Below the pieces are notes generated by a model that worked only from the letters and a program-made list of their open reading frames with translations, was not told where the DNA came from and made no database searches. The position numbers were made by a program, and so were the translations under genes. This document shows positions 6,225 through 8,930 of a stretch of DNA of 8,930 nt, one piece after another. This DNA is from Alphaproteobacteria bacterium UBA6189 (GTDB lineage: Bacteria; Pseudomonadota; Alphaproteobacteria; Rickettsiales; UBA3002). Location of the stretch: NCBI GenBank assembly GCA_002422745.1, contig DITH01000046.1:1-8930 (forward strand), given 5' to 3'. How positions within the stretch are numbered: the stretch's first letter is position 1; each line of letters opens with the position of its first letter.

Positions 6225-7826
6225 ATGAAACACGAAAAAATCCACCTGAACATCCGCCATGCGGAACTTGCCGATATTCCCGCCATCGTGGCGTTGGGTC
6301 AGCGGGTCTACGGCCATCTTTCCCTGAACGAGGAAATGGTCACCGGCCAAATTTCGATTTTCCCAGAGGGTCAATTCGTCGCCGTCTATAACGATGAAAT
6401 TGTCGGGCATTGCGCCACCTTCGTCATCGCCGGCGAAATCGCGCTCAAAGCCCATAGCTGGTGGAACATTACCGGGCATGGGTTTGCCTCGCGCCACAAC
6501 CCGCTGGGTGATTACCTGTACGGCATGGAAGTCTGTGTCGATAAAAGTTTCCGTGGGCTGCGCATCGGCCAGCGGCTGTACGATGCGCGCAAACAGCTTT
6601 GTTACGACATGGAACTCAAAGGGATCGTGTTTGGCGGGCGCATGCCCGGCCTGGCGCGAAAAATCAAGCAATATGGCTCGCCGGAAGAATATCTCGAAAG
6701 TGTCAAGAACCATCAGGCACGCGACCCGGTCATCGGCTTTCAGTTGCGCAACGGCTTCGAGATGATCGGGGTGATGCCAGGCTATCTACCCTCCGACGAA
6801 GCGTCGCTCGGTTACGCCACCCACATGGTATGGAAAAACCCGCGGGTCGATCACGACACCACCCGCCGCAACGCCCAGCGCGGCCGCACCAAGAACGCGA
6901 TACGCATCGCCTCAGTGCAATATCAGGTGCGCAAAGTCAGCAGCTTTGAGGATTTCGGGAGCCAGATCGAATATTTTGTCGATATCGCCGCCGATTACCG
7001 TTCCGATTTCGTGCTGTTTCCCGAGCTGGTGACCATCCCCCTGCTCTCGATCGGCAGTAACCGCCTGTCGCCGCAGGAGGCCATCGCCAAAATCACGGAT
7101 TATACCGTACCGTTTGTCACCTTCATGCAGAAGCTGGCCGTGTCGTATAACATCAACATCATCGCCGGCTCTCACCCCACCCTGATGGAAGACCTTTCGA
7201 TCGAAAATCACGCATATGTATTCCTGCGTTCCGGCGCCGTCTATACCCAGCCCAAGCTCCATCCTACACCCAACGAGCGCCATTGGTGGAACATCAAGGG
7301 CGGCAATAAGCTCAAAGCCATTCCCACCGATTGCGGCTTGATCGGCGTGCTCATCTGCTACGATGCCGAATTCCCCGAGCCCGTGCGCTACCTTACCGAC
7401 CAGGGCGCAAAAATCCTTTTCGTGCCCTACTGTACCGACGAACGACAGGGCCATCTGCGGGTGAAATATTGCTGCCAGGCCCGCGCCATCGAAAACCAGA
7501 TTTATGTGGTGACGGCCGGCGTGGTGGGCAATCTGCCGGATGTCGAGAATATGGACGTGCATTACGCCGAAAGCGGCATTTACACGCCGTGCGATTTTCC
7601 CTTCGCGCGCGACGGGATCGCCGCCATCGCCGATTCGAACACCGAAACCATCATCTTTGCCGATATGAAGATGGACGACCTCACCGCGGCACGTAATTCC
7701 GGCACGGTGCAAAACCTGAAAGACCGCCGGTTCGACCTGTACCACGTGCAATGGAACAGTAGCGAAACCACCAAGTCGGATCCTGCGCCGATCAAGCCGA
7801 TCGCCAAAGGCACAGAAGCCTCATGA
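6225..7826 (+). CDS. fused GNAT N-acetyltransferase / carbon-nitrogen hydrolase (YhcX type)
   Basis: A 533-residue two-domain cytoplasmic protein. The N-terminal GNAT domain (about 8-205) has the acetyl-CoA binding segment RGLRIGQRLY (110-119) after the EVCVDKSFR strand. The C-terminal nitrilase-superfamily domain (about 225-510) keeps the full Glu-Lys-Cys triad: E267 in FPELV, K344 in QPKLH and C378 in LICYD. The arrangement and length match the conserved bifunctional family represented by Bacillus YhcX, whose substrate is, to my knowledge, not established. By family, one half should acetylate an amine and the other hydrolyse an amide or nitrile C-N bond, possibly on the same metabolite. It overlaps the following DUF2254 remnant by ATGA, suggesting a former two-gene operon. 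Its codons are more GC-rich in third positions than those of the leg genes. A 279-residue antisense frame here is a shadow. Confidence 0.92.
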   Translation: MKHEKIHLNIRHAELADIPAIVALGQRVYGHLSLNEEMVTGQISIFPEGQFVAVYNDEIVGHCATFVIAGEIALKAHSWWNITGHGFASRHNPLGDYLYGMEVCVDKSFRGLRIGQRLYDARKQLCYDMELKGIVFGGRMPGLARKIKQYGSPEEYLESVKNHQARDPVIGFQLRNGFEMIGVMPGYLPSDEASLGYATHMVWKNPRVDHDTTRRNAQRGRTKNAIRIASVQYQVRKVSSFEDFGSQIEYFVDIAADYRSDFVLFPELVTIPLLSIGSNRLSPQEAIAKITDYTVPFVTFMQKLAVSYNINIIAGSHPTLMEDLSIENHAYVFLRSGAVYTQPKLHPTPNERHWWNIKGGNKLKAIPTDCGLIGVLICYDAEFPEPVRYLTDQGAKILFVPYCTDERQGHLRVKYCCQARAIENQIYVVTAGVVGNLPDVENMDVHYAESGIYTPCDFPFARDGIAAIADSNTETIIFADMKMDDLTAARNSGTVQNLKDRRFDLYHVQWNSSETTKSDPAPIKPIAKGTEAS

Positions 7827-8167
7827 GCCGGTGGCAATGGATCCTGCGCCAGTTCACCGGCAAACTCTGGCTGCGTGCCAGCCTGTTCTGCATCGCGGGC
7901 GTTGTCACCGCACTCGTTGCCCTATGGCTAAAGAAATTCATCCCCTCCGATTTCTCCCGTCAGGTCGGAGCCGACGCGGTCGATTCCATCCTGCAGATTA
8001 TCGCCAGTTCCATGCTGGCCGTGACTACGTTTTCACTCTCGACCATGGTCGCGGCCTACACCGCGGCCACCTCCAACGCCACCCCGCGCTCGACCAAATT
8101 GCTGCTCGAGGACCGTACGGCGCAAAACGCCCTTTCTCCTACAGATAATTTATCTTGCCCCGCTTAG
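7823..8167 (+). pseudogene. truncated DUF2254 membrane protein remnant
   Basis: The first ~105 residues look like the N-terminus of DUF2254 predicted inner-membrane proteins, which are usually around 400 residues or more. Visible are a hydrophobic helix (about 21-37), a second helix with the family-typical MLAVTTFSLSTMVAAYTAAT (69-88), and the STKLLLEDRTAQNALS segment (90-105). Family members continue there into further membrane segments, but here similarity ends near base 8137, followed by nine unrelated residues and a TAG. The stop lies only 34 bp before the next gene. About three quarters of the protein is missing with no 3' fragment elsewhere in the window, so this is best read as a deletion or replacement scar. 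The ATG overlaps the stop of the GNAT/nitrilase gene and probably relied on coupled translation. A functional short membrane peptide is possible but less likely. Confidence 0.72.
8143..8155. repeat. short palindrome at the DUF2254 breakpoint
   Basis: AGATAATTTATCT is a perfect 6-bp inverted repeat around one central base. It lies within a few bases of where DUF2254 similarity stops and upstream of the DUF4142 gene. It includes -10-like hexamers (GATAAT, TTATCT), but no -35 at proper spacing, so it could be an operator, part of a promoter, or chance. Confidence 0.35.
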
Positions 8168-8188
8168 GTTCGGCGCATTCACCACTGT

Positions 8189-8195
8189 TAGGAGA
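8189..8195 (+). promoter_or_regulatory. strong ribosome-binding site of the DUF4142 gene
   Basis: TAGGAGA ends 6 nt before the ATG at 8202 and fixes this start, which also yields a complete signal peptide. Confidence 0.8.
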
Positions 8196-8201
8196 ACAAC
8201 C

Positions 8202-8729
8202 ATGAAAAAAACTACCCTGATGGCCATCTTGATGGCCGCCACTTCCACCGCCGCTTTTGCTGCCAGCGACACTCAGGAATTCGTAACCAAAGCCAGCTCA
8301 AGCAACATGTTTGAAATTGAATCGAGCAAGCTAGCGTTAGATCGCTCGAATAATGCCGAGGTGAAGCAACTGGCCAGCCAAATCATTGCCGATCATGAAA
8401 AAGCCGGTAACGGACTAACCACCGCGATTAGCCAATCGAACGCGATGAGCAAAACAGACACAAAACTGCAACCGCGTACGAGCCTGCTCGAAAATCACGC
8501 TGAAATGCTCAACAAGCTGAAAACAGCCGATGCGGACGATTTCGATGCCGCCTATCTCGATGCGCAGGAATCAGCCCATGAGGAAGCCATCAGCCTGTTT
8601 GAGGACTATTCGGAAAACGGCGAAGTTGCCGCGATCAAGCAATTCGCAAAAAACACCCTGCCGACGCTGGAAAAGCATGAAGATCATGTCGAGCGTCTGG
8701 ACGACAAAGAGACTGGTGACAATCTCTAA
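8202..8729 (+). CDS. exported DUF4142 domain protein
   Basis: A 175-residue protein with a Sec signal peptide (Lys-rich start MKKTT, hydrophobic core, likely cleavage after AAFA at residue 20), so it is expected in the periplasm or bound to the envelope. The mature part is alpha-helical, acidic and ferritin-like in appearance: EFVTKASSSNMFEIESSKLA (26-45), VKQLASQIIADHEKA (54-68, with the DH of the family at 64-65), SAHEEAISLFEDY (124-136), and a final helix with LPTLEKHEDHVERL (153-166). The spaced His/Glu/Asp residues (H65, H126, H159, H162) are family features that might bind metal; no biochemical function is known to me. It is a stand-alone gene with its own strong ribosome-binding site and terminator. 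It begins 34 bp after the stop of the DUF2254 remnant. Its length is normal for the family. Confidence 0.85.
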   Translation: MKKTTLMAILMAATSTAAFAASDTQEFVTKASSSNMFEIESSKLALDRSNNAEVKQLASQIIADHEKAGNGLTTAISQSNAMSKTDTKLQPRTSLLENHAEMLNKLKTADADDFDAAYLDAQESAHEEAISLFEDYSENGEVAAIKQFAKNTLPTLEKHEDHVERLDDKETGDNL

Positions 8730-8749
8730 TCGATTTCCCCTGCCCAAGG

Positions 8750-8787
8750 AACCCGCTGTCTCTTCCCCCGAGATGGCGGGTTTTTTT
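8750..8787 (+). terminator. rho-independent terminator after the DUF4142 gene
   Basis: A 13-bp stem pairs 8750-8762 with 8770-8782 (outer AACCCGC/GCGGGTT, inner part including two G-T pairs), with a 7-nt loop (8763-8769). The 3' arm runs into seven T at 8781-8787. It sits 20 bp after the stop of the DUF4142 gene and points toward the convergent lepA end. On the minus strand no T-run follows the stem, so it should work mainly in the + direction. Confidence 0.92.
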
Positions 8788-8796
8788 GTGTCCGGG

Positions 8797-8930
8797 TTAG
8801 TCGTTATCGCTCATTTTTAAAGCGGCGATGAATGCCCCTTGCGGAATTTCCACGTTCCCAACCTGGCGCATACGTTTTTTGCCCTTTTTCTGCTTATCGA
8901 GCAGTTTGCGTTTGCGCGAAATATCGCCGC
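8797..8930 (-). CDS. lepA: translation elongation factor 4 (LepA), C-terminal fragment
   Basis: Only the last 43 codons are in the window; the gene continues past base 8930. The minus-strand frame reads [20 protein letters not shown], then [19 protein letters not shown] and a short SDND tail before TAA (8799-8797). This is the conserved LepA C-terminal domain (G-D-[IV]-[ST]-R-K-R-K-L-L and VEIPQ-x-AF-x-x-[AV]-LK). LepA is a ribosome-bound GTPase of the translation-factor family, cytoplasmic or membrane-associated. It converges on the DUF4142 gene, with the + strand terminator between them. No separate minus-strand terminator is obvious downstream of its stop. Confidence 0.95.
   Translation of the reverse strand, partial: GDISRKRKLLDKQKKGKKRMRQVGNVEIPQGAFIAALKMSDND

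Noticed and set aside
6120..6713. 197-residue minus-strand open frame across the intergenic region and GNAT domain
   Set aside because: Mostly antisense to the well-supported GNAT domain, with no recognisable motifs; its upstream half mirrors the conserved acetyltransferase codons.
6912..7751. 279-residue minus-strand open frame
   Set aside because: It lies fully antisense to the nitrilase domain, whose triad and length are convincing. Its composition (His-, Asp- and Gly-rich, no recognisable domain) is typical of a shadow frame in GC-rich coding DNA.
7778..7850. Direct repeat GGATCCTGCGCC at 7778-7789 and 7839-7850
   Set aside because: Only 12 bp, both copies inside coding sequence (end of the GNAT/nitrilase gene and start of the DUF2254 remnant) and not at the breakpoint; most likely chance.
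1..8930. CRISPR arrays, tRNA or rRNA genes, insertion sequences, transposases, integrases
   Set aside because: I found no regularly spaced repeats, no cloverleaf-like or rRNA segments and no transposase or integrase motifs on either strand.

Overview
The window is bacterial, with tightly packed genes and moderate GC. The last 134 bases encode, on the minus strand, the C-terminus of translation factor LepA (EF-4), ending in a ...VEIPQGAF...ALKM-type tail. That tail, the DUF4142 and DUF2254 families and the overall gene style suggest a Gram-negative proteobacterium, most likely an alphaproteobacterium. This placement is an inference, because no rRNA or other firm marker is present.

Positions 149-4460 (+) hold four closely coupled genes that look like part of a legionaminic acid (nonulosonic acid, sialic acid-like) pathway: legI (synthase), ptmE (CBS-domain nucleotidyltransferase expected to make the GDP-amino sugar), legB (4,6-dehydratase-type SDR) and legG (hydrolysing 2-epimerase of the NeuC type). 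The aminotransferase (LegC), N-acetyltransferase (LegH) and CMP-transferase (LegF) of the pathway are not in the window. The operon probably begins upstream of base 1; a short open tail at 3-113 may be the end of the preceding gene.

Positions 4457-6071 (-) hold a two-gene unit facing the leg operon: a WbmS/CE4-like polysaccharide deacetylase, then a short LpxD-type left-handed-beta-helix N-acyltransferase. The acyltransferase and legG overlap tail-to-tail by 4 bp. Both minus-strand genes fit a role in making or modifying a surface glycan, possibly swapping an N-acetyl group for another N-acyl group on a sugar.

A divergent intergenic region (6072-6224) separates this cluster from a different neighbourhood. 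There a 533-residue GNAT acetyltransferase/nitrilase fusion (YhcX type) is followed, with an ATGA overlap, by a DUF2254 membrane-protein gene that has lost most of its 3' part. The remnant runs straight into the leader of a small exported DUF4142 protein with a strong ribosome-binding site and a clear rho-independent terminator. The window ends in the 3' end of lepA on the opposite strand. Codon usage in the nonulosonate genes is visibly more AT-tolerant (many TTA and ATA codons) than in the GNAT/nitrilase gene, consistent with the surface-sugar cluster being an accessory island beside more conserved genes.
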